DNA of 64,000 bases from Cyclobacterium lianum (GTDB lineage Bacteria; Bacteroidota; Bacteroidia; Cytophagales; Cyclobacteriaceae). The stretch spans positions 62,001-126,000 of the forward strand of contig NZ_FRCY01000015.1 in NCBI RefSeq assembly GCF_900143075.1, written 5' to 3'. A program made the position numbers and the translations under genes. A model generated the notes under the pieces. The model ran no database searches and was not told the origin of the DNA. It saw nothing but the letters and a program-made list of their open reading frames with translations. How positions within the stretch are numbered: the first letter of the stretch is position 1; every line of letters starts with the position of its first letter. Below are positions 1-7,840 of the stretch, piece by piece.

Positions 1-126
1 CTGAGCAAATTGAATGGCAGAAAAGCCGCGGAGGAAATTTTGGAAGCGGCAAGCTGCTTTGGTGATGCGCTCGCATACCTTAATGCCGTATATATGAAAG
101 CGAAACCTAATCCCTCATTAAATTAA
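1..126 (+). CDS. C-terminal end of an unidentified protein (partial)
   Basis: An open frame runs from the window edge to a TAA at 124-126 and gives 41 residues, alanine-rich and probably helical, ending in NPSLN. The start lies outside the window. I do not recognise the family from so short a tail. Its stop codon overlaps the stop of the convergent helicase gene by a few bases, which is typical of tightly packed real genes and supports it being coding. Confidence 0.55.
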   Translation: MSKLNGRKAAEEILEAASCFGDALAYLNAVYMKAKPNPSLN

Positions 127-2057
127 CCCCCTGTGTACAGGTACTCGTATACGCTGTGATAGAGATCTTGTTCCTCCATATGATCCAAAAAGGATTGATA
201 AAACGGGTGATGGCCGATGGTAGCACTGTCTCCGATCACGATTAACTTTTTTCTGGCCCGCGTAAGGGCTACGTTCATTCTCCTGGTATCTTTCAAAAAA
301 CCGATTTCACCATTCGGGTTTGACCTGGTCATGCTGATCAGCATGATATCCTTTTCCTGCCCCTGAAACCCATCGACAGTGCTTATGGTAATATGGTCTT
401 TCATTTGCCTCAGGTATACCCAGGCATCGTCCTCCTGCAGCAGTTCCCTGAGCAGGTTTACCTGTGCCCGGTAGGGTGCAATCAGCCCAATCTCCCAGGG
501 CTTTCCCCTTTCCACAACACGCCCTGTTCGCTTGAGCAGATCCTGCAACAGTCGCAGGGCCAATGCAGCTTCTTCTTTATTGCATATGCTCCCGGTTTCC
601 TTCTCCTGATATTCCATAAATCCGCTGCCAGCGGTATCGACATATTCCATTACGCTCTCTGCGGGATTGAGGTAATGGGTCCGGGTATTGGGCGCAGCCA
701 GTAATTTTCCGTGGTAAAAGGCATGGTTTGAAAAACCCATGATCGCTTCGGGCATGCGGTATTGCAAGGTCAGCATGTGTGCACTTGCCGGATTGTTCCT
801 AATGGCCTTTTCAAACAGTGTTACCTGTAAGCCTTTTGCCGCTTCTCTGGATTTAATGGTCGGAGGTAGCTGACAATGATCGCCTGCCATTACCACCTTT
901 TCGGCCTGCAATACTGGTATCCAGGATGCAGGCTCCAGGGCCTGGGCTGCCTCGTCTATATAGACCACCGGAAAAACCCGCCCCTGCAGCAGGGCTGAGG
1001 CAGCTCCCACCAGGGTACAGGCGATGACCTGGCTGCTTTCCAGGATGGTCTGAACCATATAATCGTGGAGTTGCCTGGCTTCACCAAAACAACGGTTTGC
1101 TTCATTCAGATCCATTTTCCTTTGTTCACGCTCAACGGGACCAAAATTTCTTTTGAACTTTCTTGCCTTTTTTCTGGCTTCTTCTCCGGACTTTTTGAGC
1201 TTCTTATAATCTCGGTACGCCGGATGGGCGAGGATTTTTGCATCCAGTGTTTGTTGGAAAATGCCATCATCTACCCGCGCTGGATGCCCCAGTCTCAGTA
1301 CCTGGAGCCCCGCTGCCGCGAGCTTTTCTACGAGCACATCTACAGCAGCATTGCTGGGTGCGCATACCAGGACCTGAACCTGGGTCTGCAACGCAATCTC
1401 AATGGATCGAACAAGTGTGGTAGTCTTGCCCGTCCCGGGGGGGCCATGTACGATAGCAAGATCTTCTGCCCTGTGGATCATTTCCAACGCTTCTTGCTGA
1501 CTAGCGTTCAATCCTGATGCCGGAAATTGCTGCTCTTCATTAATGATGGCAGCGGTTTTTCCCAGAAACACATTCCGCAGCCTTTCGAGCCGGTTTTTGT
1601 CTGCCTGAAGCACCTTCTCCAGGGCTTGGGCCATGGTCTTGTAGGAGGACTCATCAAACATCAGGTCCAGCCCCAGTTTGCCACTGTATATCCAGTCCGG
1701 CACCTGGCCAGTGTGCAGACTTACCGTCATTTGGTTTTTATGCACATGGTTGACAACTCCATTTACAAAACTGGCCCGAAGCTTGTTATCGTTACTGTTG
1801 GAAAAAAGACAAATGGATTTTCCTGATTGGAATTTGTGGCTATCGGGAGCCTGGTGCACGTTGATTTCGACAATCAACTGTTCGGTAAAGGCCCATTTCA
1901 CCTTTACCAAATTCACTGGATACCAACACATTCCGGCACTGACTTTCTCATTGATGGATTTGCTATAGGTCAGGCTACGAAATTGTCTTCGATCTTCCTC
2001 CCATTCCTGCTGTAAAAGTCTGCTGGTATATGCTATTTCTTCTTCTATATTTGCCAT
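123..2057 (-). CDS. IGHMBP2/SMUBP-2-type superfamily 1 DNA/RNA helicase
   Basis: ATP-dependent UPF1-like SF1 helicase of the IGHMBP2 family, a cytoplasmic nucleic-acid unwinding enzyme. From the chosen start, Walker A GPPGTGKTTTL lies near residue 205, the Walker B motif DEAAQALEP near 368, GDHCQLPPT near 392, and the late helicase motifs STVDGFQGQEKD and NVALTRARKK near the C-terminus. About 200 residues precede Walker A, as usual in bacterial members. The frame is open to 2114, but the ATG at 2057 begins the conserved segment (MANIEEEIAYTSRLL), so I prefer it (644 aa). It is divergent from the ACP phosphodiesterase gene. The family is certain; the cellular role in bacteria is not known. Confidence 0.9.
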   Translation of the reverse strand: MANIEEEIAYTSRLLQQEWEEDRRQFRSLTYSKSINEKVSAGMCWYPVNLVKVKWAFTEQLIVEINVHQAPDSHKFQSGKSICLFSNSNDNKLRASFVNGVVNHVHKNQMTVSLHTGQVPDWIYSGKLGLDLMFDESSYKTMAQALEKVLQADKNRLERLRNVFLGKTAAIINEEQQFPASGLNASQQEALEMIHRAEDLAIVHGPPGTGKTTTLVRSIEIALQTQVQVLVCAPSNAAVDVLVEKLAAAGLQVLRLGHPARVDDGIFQQTLDAKILAHPAYRDYKKLKKSGEEARKKARKFKRNFGPVEREQRKMDLNEANRCFGEARQLHDYMVQTILESSQVIACTLVGAASALLQGRVFPVVYIDEAAQALEPASWIPVLQAEKVVMAGDHCQLPPTIKSREAAKGLQVTLFEKAIRNNPASAHMLTLQYRMPEAIMGFSNHAFYHGKLLAAPNTRTHYLNPAESVMEYVDTAGSGFMEYQEKETGSICNKEEAALALRLLQDLLKRTGRVVERGKPWEIGLIAPYRAQVNLLRELLQEDDAWVYLRQMKDHITISTVDGFQGQEKDIMLISMTRSNPNGEIGFLKDTRRMNVALTRARKKLIVIGDSATIGHHPFYQSFLDHMEEQDLYHSVYEYLYTGG

Positions 2058-2131
2058 CTGTATTTTCTTTTTCACAGGCCCAAGATTAGGAAAAACATTT
2101 CTATTTACTATCAAAACAGCCTAGAGACCGC

Positions 2132-2722
2132 ATGAATTTTCTTGCACATGCTTATTTATCATTTGATCAACCCAAGATACTGGTAGGTAATTTTATCGGA
2201 GATTTTGTCCGTGGAGACCTGGAGCAGCAGTTTGAAAAAGAGATCGTAAACGGCATAATGCTACATCGGGAGATCGATGCGTTTACAGACTGCCACCCCC
2301 TGGTAAAGGAAGCCCAATCACTGCTCAAACCAATATTCAAACGGTATGCAACAGTAATCACCGACATGTACTTTGATTACTTTCTGGCCAAAAACTGGTG
2401 CAACTATGATGAGCGGCCATTGGAAAGCTTTGTTCAATGGGTATACGGTGTACTGAGATCCCACCAGGCCATATTGCCCAAAAAGTTTCTCTATCCCTTC
2501 AAATATATGCAACAGGAAAACTGGCTGGTAAATTATGGTACGATGGAGGGGCTTCAGCGCTCATTTACTGGACTATCCTACCGCACCGCATTTGAGTCAA
2601 AAATGGAAAAAGCTCCGGAATTTCTTACCTTGCACCATGATGAATTTAAAGATTACTTCCAGCTTTTTTTTGCCGAATTGACTTCCTTTTCAAAAGATAC
2701 ACTGGATCAAATCGCTCTATGA
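2132..2722 (+). CDS. acpH: Acyl carrier protein phosphodiesterase (AcpH, DUF479 family)
   Basis: AcpH removes the 4'-phosphopantetheine arm from holo-acyl carrier protein. The 196-residue product starts with the family signature MNFLAHAYLSF, followed by VGNFIGDFVRG and the histidine/aspartate-rich stretch GIMLHREIDAFTDCHP that forms the metal site of this HD-like fold. Length matches the family (about 190-200 aa). The next gene starts two bases after the stop, so the two probably share a transcript. Assignment is by family signature; activity is inferred. Confidence 0.88.
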   Translation: MNFLAHAYLSFDQPKILVGNFIGDFVRGDLEQQFEKEIVNGIMLHREIDAFTDCHPLVKEAQSLLKPIFKRYATVITDMYFDYFLAKNWCNYDERPLESFVQWVYGVLRSHQAILPKKFLYPFKYMQQENWLVNYGTMEGLQRSFTGLSYRTAFESKMEKAPEFLTLHHDEFKDYFQLFFAELTSFSKDTLDQIAL

Positions 2723-2723
2723 A

Positions 2724-3173
2724 ATGGTAAGCTGTAAACCCAAAAGAAGTACCTATCTGGCCCTGGGGCTGGTAGTCGTCGTTCTCTTTGCCGGACTGAG
2801 CTTTCTGCTCTATGATTTCAATACCAGCCGGGAATTCCCATTTCTGTTCTACCTTTTGGGTAGTACCATCGTGACAGTGGTATTGTTGCTGGTACTGGTA
2901 AAAATGATGGCAGGCTACAAGTTTCTGGCAGCGGGAAAAGAAAAAATAGAGATATGGCTTCCACTCAAAGCCCAGAGACGAACATACGGGCTAACAGACC
3001 TTCTGGCCTGGCAGGAGGAAGAAATAAAAGCCAACCAACGCATATTCAGGCAATTGATACTGGTTTTTTCCGATAAATACTCCTTTACTATCAGTAACCA
3101 CGAGCACCTGGGTTACGATGGGTTAAAAAAGTATCTGATAAAGAAGGTTCCCAAAAAGCGGGTAAAACCTTAA
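2724..3173 (+). CDS. Hypothetical membrane protein, two TM helices
   Basis: 149 residues that I do not recognise. Two hydrophobic segments (about residues 10-30 and 40-61) form a hairpin, followed by a soluble 85-residue C-terminal part with mixed beta-strand character and a very basic end (KKVPKKRVKP). The architecture resembles small membrane proteins with a PH-like cytoplasmic domain, but no signature is clear. It starts two bases after acpH and is probably translationally coupled. It converges on the M42 peptidase gene 13 bases later. Confidence 0.7.
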   Translation: MVSCKPKRSTYLALGLVVVVLFAGLSFLLYDFNTSREFPFLFYLLGSTIVTVVLLLVLVKMMAGYKFLAAGKEKIEIWLPLKAQRRTYGLTDLLAWQEEEIKANQRIFRQLILVFSDKYSFTISNHEHLGYDGLKKYLIKKVPKKRVKP

Positions 3174-3186
3174 GGAATGCGTTGTT

Positions 3187-4236
3187 TCAACCCGTCCAAT
3201 CAAAGGTATTCATTTCTTCCAGGCATGCTTTTAGCAGCCTGATACTTGCGGCCACATCAGATTTATGCGCCATTTCAATTACCTGATGCAGGTGCCTGGT
3301 CGGAATGGAGATGGCGCCTGCTATGGCTCCCTGTTTGCCCATCCTTTGCACCCCGGCTGTATCTGTACCTCCTGCTGTAAGAATCTCAGTCTGATAGGGA
3401 ATGTTGTTTCTGCTCGCAGTCTGCTTCATGAAGGCTACCATTCGGTAATCGCAGATTGCAGAGGAATCCATAATTTTTATGGCTGTGCCCTTTCCCAGCT
3501 CGGTGATTTTTTCGTGAGACGCTGCACCGGGCAAATCGAAGGCGATGGTGGTGTCCAACGCAATCCCGAAGTCGGGATCAATATGATGGGCAGAAACCTG
3601 AGCCCCCCGCAAACCCACCTCTTCCTGAACGGTGAAGGTAGCATACAGGTCGAATGCCGGGGACGCCAGTTCTTTGAGCGTTTCAAGCAAAATGAACACT
3701 GCTATCCTGTTGTCAATAGACTTGCAATTGACGCAGTCGCCCATTTCTATCAGCTCTCTTTCTCTGGTAATGGGGTCTCCTACCTGAATCCACTTTTCTA
3801 CCTCCTTTTTTTCCATGCCCAGATCGATGAAATAATCGGTAAGCTTCGGCAATTTGGTTTTTTCTTCCTGAGTCATCACGTGTATCGGCTTGCTGCCCAT
3901 CACACCGACCAGGTCCTTTTTGCCATGTACGATCACACGCTGCGCCGTGAGCGTTTTGGGATCAAAGCCCCCCAGCGGGTGAAACCTTAAAAATCCATTC
4001 TCATCAATATGGGTGACAATAAATCCGATTTCGTCCATATGGGCGGCCACCATTACTCTTTTATTTTCCGGGTTATTTTTCCCCCTCTTGATGGCAATTA
4101 CGTTTCCAAGGTTATCCACCCGCACCTCATCGGCAAGTTCTCTGGCTTTAACCACCACAAAATCACGGATTTTCTTCTCAAAACCCGGAGCCCCGGGCAA
4201 TTCACAAATCTGTTTTAATAAATTTATATCAATCAT
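3187..4236 (-). CDS. M42 family metallopeptidase (glutamyl aminopeptidase/FrvX type)
   Basis: Cytoplasmic dinuclear-metal aminopeptidase. The M42 signatures are present: AAHMDEIGFIV (first metal ligand), VQEEVGLRGAQVSA (catalytic Glu pair), GIALDTTIAFD, and a C-terminal HLHQVIEMAHKSD ligand. Length (349 aa) is normal. The frame can be extended to a TTG at 4254, but the ATG at 4236 (MIDINLLKQICEL) is the better start. It follows the PurF-like gene closely on the same strand and probably shares its transcript. Peptide substrate unknown; the genus-level assignment is secure. Confidence 0.9.
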   Translation of the reverse strand: MIDINLLKQICELPGAPGFEKKIRDFVVVKARELADEVRVDNLGNVIAIKRGKNNPENKRVMVAAHMDEIGFIVTHIDENGFLRFHPLGGFDPKTLTAQRVIVHGKKDLVGVMGSKPIHVMTQEEKTKLPKLTDYFIDLGMEKKEVEKWIQVGDPITRERELIEMGDCVNCKSIDNRIAVFILLETLKELASPAFDLYATFTVQEEVGLRGAQVSAHHIDPDFGIALDTTIAFDLPGAASHEKITELGKGTAIKIMDSSAICDYRMVAFMKQTASRNNIPYQTEILTAGGTDTAGVQRMGKQGAIAGAISIPTRHLHQVIEMAHKSDVAASIRLLKACLEEMNTFDWTG

Positions 4237-4263
4237 TAATATGCTGTTTCCCAATAGTTACAA

Positions 4264-6147
4264 TTAGTAAGCCCTGATTACTTTTCCTTCCATGTAGTTA
4301 ACAAAGGCTTTATTGACCACCCTGATACCTCCATCTGTAGGAAAATCTCCGGTAAAATACCAGTCACCTCTATGAGCAGGACAGCTTAGTTGAAGGTTTT
4401 GTACCGTCTGGTAAATGACATGTACATGCGCCTCTATCTTTTCAGAAGTGATTATCTGAGCGATCTTATTGGAAATTTCCTGATCCGAAAATGGCGCATA
4501 AATTTCGTTGACAAAATTCACCCGTGCATCCGGTTCGGCAATGCATTTATCGTATACATCGTCTAAAACATGCTCCATACCTCTCTCCTTCAGCAGCGCC
4601 ACCGCGGCCCGGAAAGCAATAAAATCTTTCATCCTGGACATGTCTATGCCGTAACAATCCGGAAACCTGATCTGGGGCGCTGAGGAGACGATAATGATCC
4701 GTTTGGGCTTGAGCTTATCCAGAGTGGTCAGAATACTTTTTTCCAGCGTAGTACCCCGCACGATACTGTCATCAATCACTACAATGGTATCTACACCGGA
4801 GCGGATCACTTCATAGGTAGTATCATATACATTGGAGACCATCACATCCCTGTCGGAATCGTTGGTGATGAAAGTTCTGAGTTTGACGTCTTTACTCACC
4901 AGCTTTTCTACCCTTGGCCTGAAATTCAACAGGTCTTCGAGATCTTCCAGGTGAGGCTTGCCTTCAATCAGAATTTCCCTTCGTTTGGCGCTGAGGTAGT
5001 CCTCCAGGCCTTCAATCATGCCATAATAGGCGGTTTCCGCGGTATTTGGAATATACGAAAATACGGTATTCTTCAAGTCAAAATCGATGGCCTTAAGGAT
5101 CTGAGGCACCAGAGCGCGACCCAGATTTTTCCGCTCTTTGTAGATGTCCGGATCTGTACCTCGGGAGAAATAAATCCTCTCAAAACTGCATGACTTCTTT
5201 TCTCTGGGGGGGATGATTTCATGCTCTCCAAATGATCCGTCTTTATTAAAAATCAAGGCATTACCAGGCTGAATTTCTTTAATTTGTTGATAATCAATAT
5301 TGAATGCCGTTTTAATGGGTGGTTTCTCTGAGGCCACCACGATGATCTCATCATCGGCATAATAATAAGCAGGACGTATGCCTGTAGGATCTCTTACCAC
5401 AAATCCCGCCCCATTGCCTATCAGCCCGGCCATGGCGTAGCCCCCATCAAAGTCTCTGCAGCTCCTTCTCAATATTCTCGCCACATCCAGTTCCTGTTCA
5501 ATGACCTCAGTGATCTCTCTGTTGGAAAAATGGCCCTTGTATTTGTCAAAAATCCTTTGGTTTTCCTCATCGAGAAAATGACCGATTTTCTCCATGACCG
5601 TAACCGTATCGGTCTCCTCTTTGGGGTGCTGCCCCAGCTTTACCAGATTATCAAAAAGTTCCTCCACATTGGTCATGTTGAAGTTGCCGGCCATCACCAG
5701 GTTCCTGCTCCGCCAATTGTTTTGTTTCAAAAATGGGTGGCAGGTCTCAATGCTGTTTTGTCCATGGGTACCGTACCGCAGATGTCCAAGCCAGACTTCT
5801 CCGCTGAATGCGGTGTTCTCTTTGATCCATCCGGCATCCATCAGGTCGTCCTCGGAACCCGCCTTTTTTGCCTTTTTGTATTTTTTATTGATTTTCTGAA
5901 ATATTTTGGTAACTGCCTCTGATTCTACAGACCTGTACCTGCTGATATAGCGGGTTCCGGGAGGGGTGTTGATTTTGATATTGGCCAGACCTGCCCCATC
6001 CTGCCCCCTGTTGATCTGCTTTTGCATCAAAACGTAGAGCCTGTTGGCAGCATAAAAAGGTGTTTGATACTTATCGATATAATATTGCAACGGTTTTCTC
6101 AGGCGGATTAGCGCAATCCCACATTCGTGTTTGATCTCGTCACTCAT
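4264..6147 (-). CDS. Amidophosphoribosyltransferase-like protein (long PurF paralogue)
   Basis: A class II glutamine amidotransferase domain fused to a phosphoribosyltransferase, as in PurF. Visible are a near-N-terminal nucleophile Cys9 (HECGIAL), RGQDGAG, RYGTHG and GNFNMTN (oxyanion/glutamine site), and a PRPP loop VVIDDSIVRGTTL. At 627 aa it is over 100 residues longer than canonical PurF (about 470-510), and Cys9 is preceded by eight residues rather than a typical short propeptide. It therefore matches the second, long PurF-like protein seen in Bacteroidetes. Phosphoribosylamine synthesis is likely but unproven. No other pur gene adjoins it; purD lies at 42.3 kb. Confidence 0.82.
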   Translation of the reverse strand: MSDEIKHECGIALIRLRKPLQYYIDKYQTPFYAANRLYVLMQKQINRGQDGAGLANIKINTPPGTRYISRYRSVESEAVTKIFQKINKKYKKAKKAGSEDDLMDAGWIKENTAFSGEVWLGHLRYGTHGQNSIETCHPFLKQNNWRSRNLVMAGNFNMTNVEELFDNLVKLGQHPKEETDTVTVMEKIGHFLDEENQRIFDKYKGHFSNREITEVIEQELDVARILRRSCRDFDGGYAMAGLIGNGAGFVVRDPTGIRPAYYYADDEIIVVASEKPPIKTAFNIDYQQIKEIQPGNALIFNKDGSFGEHEIIPPREKKSCSFERIYFSRGTDPDIYKERKNLGRALVPQILKAIDFDLKNTVFSYIPNTAETAYYGMIEGLEDYLSAKRREILIEGKPHLEDLEDLLNFRPRVEKLVSKDVKLRTFITNDSDRDVMVSNVYDTTYEVIRSGVDTIVVIDDSIVRGTTLEKSILTTLDKLKPKRIIIVSSAPQIRFPDCYGIDMSRMKDFIAFRAAVALLKERGMEHVLDDVYDKCIAEPDARVNFVNEIYAPFSDQEISNKIAQIITSEKIEAHVHVIYQTVQNLQLSCPAHRGDWYFTGDFPTDGGIRVVNKAFVNYMEGKVIRAY

Positions 6148-6173
6148 AAGTACTAATGGGGTAAATTAAGACA

Positions 6174-6203
6174 CAAAGTTAAGTTTTTTTTTCAGGAATA
6201 AAC
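6174..6203 (-). promoter_or_regulatory. Candidate Bacteroidetes-type promoter of the PurF-like gene
   Basis: On the minus strand TAACTTTG (plus positions 6174-6181) matches the -7 consensus TAnnTTTG and lies about 27 bases upstream of the ATG at 6147. A weak -33 match (TTT) is found 19 bases further upstream. The -7 element is convincing; the -33 is not. Confidence 0.5.
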
Positions 6204-6229
6204 CCCTGAATCCCACCAAACTTAGCGAA

Positions 6230-6260
6230 GGAAATAAAAAAATCAACAGCCTCTCGGCTG
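6230..6260 (-). terminator. Candidate terminator of murI
   Basis: A 5-bp stem CAGCC/GGCTG (6247-6251 with 6256-6260, loop of four) is followed on the minus strand by TTGATTTTTTT. It lies 30 bases past the murI stop. The stem is short, so strength is uncertain. Confidence 0.45.
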
Positions 6261-6289
6261 ACTATGCACACGATGAAAACCGCCAATCG

Positions 6290-7105
6290 CTATTCCCATA
6301 AGGGGTACTTCTGAAGTTTGATTTGTTTGCCAAAGAATAATTTGGTTGTCTCTTCAAAAGAAACAGTGTAATCGGAAACCAAAAACCGGTCTTCTCTGCC
6401 TGGATCTTTCCGGGCCAATAGCTGGTGGTATCCCAAAAAAGAGGCAACAGACCTGGCTACCGTTTCAGAGGCATCAATGAGATCAATTTGGTTTCGGTAA
6501 AATGCCTGTATTTGTGTTTTTATCAAGGGGTAATGCGTGCAGCCCAGAACCAATGCCTGAATGTTTTGCAAAATGGGTTGGGAAAGATAAGCAGCAATAA
6601 TCTCGTGGCTGATATGCTCCCTGTGAAAGCCTTCCTCAATCATCGGAGCCAACAAGGGAGTAGCCAGGGACTTCAAGACAATTCCCACATCCAAATCGTT
6701 GATTTTCTGCAAATACACACCTGAGTTTACCGTCTGTTTGGTGCCGATCAACCCCACTTGCTGGCCGGGATGTACTTCCCTGAGGTAGTTTACCACCGGA
6801 TCAATTACATTGAATACATGGGCTTTGGACGCAACATACGCCTTTACCAACTCAAATGCCGCTGCTGAGGCTGAATTGCAGGCGATCAATATCAGTTTGC
6901 AATTCTCCTTAAGCAGTACATCAGCTATTTTGATGGAGTAAGCCTGTATGGCTGCAGTACTTTTATCGCCATAAGGCAAATGCGCGGTATCACCAAAATA
7001 AATGATTTGCTCCTCAGGAAGCAATTTTTTTACCTCCCTTGCCACTGTCAGGCCTCCAATGCCGCTGTCAAAAATCCCTATGGGTGCCTGTGCCTTAATT
7101 CCCAT
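6290..7105 (-). CDS. murI: Glutamate racemase
   Basis: Converts L-glutamate to D-glutamate for peptidoglycan. The signature GIFDSGIGGLTVAREV is at the N-terminus. Both catalytic cysteines are present, in ACNSASAAAF and LGCTHYPLI. GDTAHLPYG also matches. Length is 271 aa from the ATG at 7105; the longer open frame reaches only a TTG at 7126. Its 5' leader is unusual: a strong promoter near 7218-7247 is separated from the gene by a hairpin with a U-run, so expression may be attenuated or come from a second, internal promoter. Confidence 0.94.
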   Translation of the reverse strand: MGIKAQAPIGIFDSGIGGLTVAREVKKLLPEEQIIYFGDTAHLPYGDKSTAAIQAYSIKIADVLLKENCKLILIACNSASAAAFELVKAYVASKAHVFNVIDPVVNYLREVHPGQQVGLIGTKQTVNSGVYLQKINDLDVGIVLKSLATPLLAPMIEEGFHREHISHEIIAAYLSQPILQNIQALVLGCTHYPLIKTQIQAFYRNQIDLIDASETVARSVASFLGYHQLLARKDPGREDRFLVSDYTVSFEETTKLFFGKQIKLQKYPLWE

Positions 7106-7149
7106 TGAATACCATTTATATAACAAAGAAAAACCTGTCTACTCAGACA

Positions 7150-7214
7150 GATAAAAACCCCCGGATTCACGCATCCGGGGGCATGCAAGCGAAGCGTTTG
7201 AAGTTATACAATAC
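7150..7214 (-). ncRNA. Candidate small RNA or attenuated leader upstream of murI
   Basis: Minus-strand transcription from the promoter at 7218-7247 would start near 7212 and meet, within about 35 bases, a 9-bp perfect GC-rich hairpin (7158-7166 with 7173-7181, six-base loop) followed directly by TTTTTAT. This is a textbook intrinsic terminator. The product would be a 60-65-nt RNA with a smaller imperfect hairpin near its 5' part (about 7186-7200). Either it is an independent sRNA or it is a leader whose termination controls murI, which begins 45 bases downstream. No known RNA family is recognised. Confidence 0.5.
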
Positions 7215-7217
7215 CGG

Positions 7218-7247
7218 CAAAGTTAGCAAAGTTTTCTGAAGGTGCAA
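7218..7247 (-). promoter_or_regulatory. Consensus Bacteroidetes sigma-A promoter (sRNA/murI)
   Basis: On the minus strand TTG (plus 7245-7247), a 19-base spacer and TAACTTTG (7218-7225) match the -33/-7 consensus TTG-N19-TAnnTTTG exactly. It is the best match to that consensus that I found in the window. It reads leftward into the candidate sRNA and murI. Confidence 0.7.
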
Positions 7248-7268
7248 TAGTTACCGATTTTCCGCAAC

Positions 7269-7287
7269 ATGGGTATAAAATACCCAT
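7269..7287. promoter_or_regulatory. 19-bp perfect dyad, candidate enhancer/operator
   Basis: ATGGGTATAAAATACCCAT has 8-base arms that are exact inverted repeats around AAA. It sits between the leftward murI/sRNA promoter (22 bases away) and the rightward -24/-12 promoter (its centre is about 74 bases upstream of the predicted start). The symmetry suits a dimeric regulator such as the Fis-type helix-turn-helix of the sigma-54 activator encoded at 7841. The ATG of the left arm also opens a long frame into the next gene, but that start is not preferred. Confidence 0.55.
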
Positions 7288-7325
7288 TATCGGACCAGAA
7301 AGGGCAGCCTGCATCTGTAAAAGAG

Positions 7326-7342
7326 TGGCACAATTCCTGCAA
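7326..7342 (+). promoter_or_regulatory. Sigma-54 (-24/-12) promoter
   Basis: TGGCACAATTCCTGCAA matches the RpoN consensus TGGCAC-N5-TTGCW, with the invariant GG (7327-7328) and GC (7339-7340) separated by exactly ten bases. The predicted start, near 7352, is 16 bases upstream of the ATG at 7368. A sigma-54 activator gene lies just downstream, which strengthens the call. Confidence 0.65.
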
Positions 7343-7367
7343 GAGAAATTACAGATCAGTAAAGATT

Positions 7368-7730
7368 ATGAGACGAAAGTTAACAGCAAAAGCCAGGGTA
7401 GGTGGAATTTCCCTACTGGTCATTTTTGGCCTTCTGGTGTATTATGGCACCCGGGTTGAAAAGATTGGTTCGGAATACGACAACCATTTTTTTCAATCCA
7501 ACGTTAGTGCAGGTATAGAGATTGATACCGTGTCCATTATGGCAACGGAATTGCCTTCAAATGTAAAGCAGGTTATTCAGACAGACAGCCTTTTCAACGA
7601 TTTGAAGATTACTGCGGTGAAGAAAATATCCAGAAAAGACAATGAATATTACGATGTCAGCTTCCTGGATACCGATGATTTCAGCATCATGGTGATGTAT
7701 GACAAAAATGGTGGAGTCATCCGTCAGTAA
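7368..7730 (+). CDS. Membrane-anchored PepSY-like small protein
   Basis: 120 residues. A basic N-terminus (MRRKLTAKAR) and one hydrophobic helix (about residues 12-27) suggest a signal anchor with the rest in the periplasm. The C-terminal 70 residues (LPSNVKQVIQ, then a Y-x-V strand and an MYDKNGGVIRQ end) resemble the PepSY-like/DUF2874 fold; that match is tentative. The frame opens at 7269, but only the ATG at 7368 places the hydrophobic segment at the N-terminus and leaves room for the -24/-12 promoter. It appears monocistronic, with a terminator before the response-regulator gene. It may be the output or a modulator of the neighbouring phosphorelay. Confidence 0.72.
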   Translation: MRRKLTAKARVGGISLLVIFGLLVYYGTRVEKIGSEYDNHFFQSNVSAGIEIDTVSIMATELPSNVKQVIQTDSLFNDLKITAVKKISRKDNEYYDVSFLDTDDFSIMVMYDKNGGVIRQ

Positions 7731-7770
7731 AACAGGTAGAGGAAAATACAGCTAAGCCAACAATTACCGG

Positions 7771-7805
7771 AAAGCACTGATTGGGAAATCGGTGCTTTTA
7801 TTTTA
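7771..7805 (+). terminator. Intrinsic terminator between the PepSY-like gene and the response regulator
   Basis: A 12-bp stem with one G-U pair (7771-7782 with 7787-7798, loop GGGA) is followed by TATTTTATATTT. It separates the sigma-54-driven gene from the regulator gene, so the latter needs its own promoter. Confidence 0.7.
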
Positions 7806-7840
7806 TATTTAATATCGAACACGCGTTTGGAAAAATATTC

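Noticed and set aside
1065-1517. 150-codon frame opposite the helicase gene
   Set aside because: It is the antisense shadow of a well-supported helicase frame; the protein is not family-like. The same reasoning removes all other long antisense frames, for example 3265-3990 and 23312-24181.
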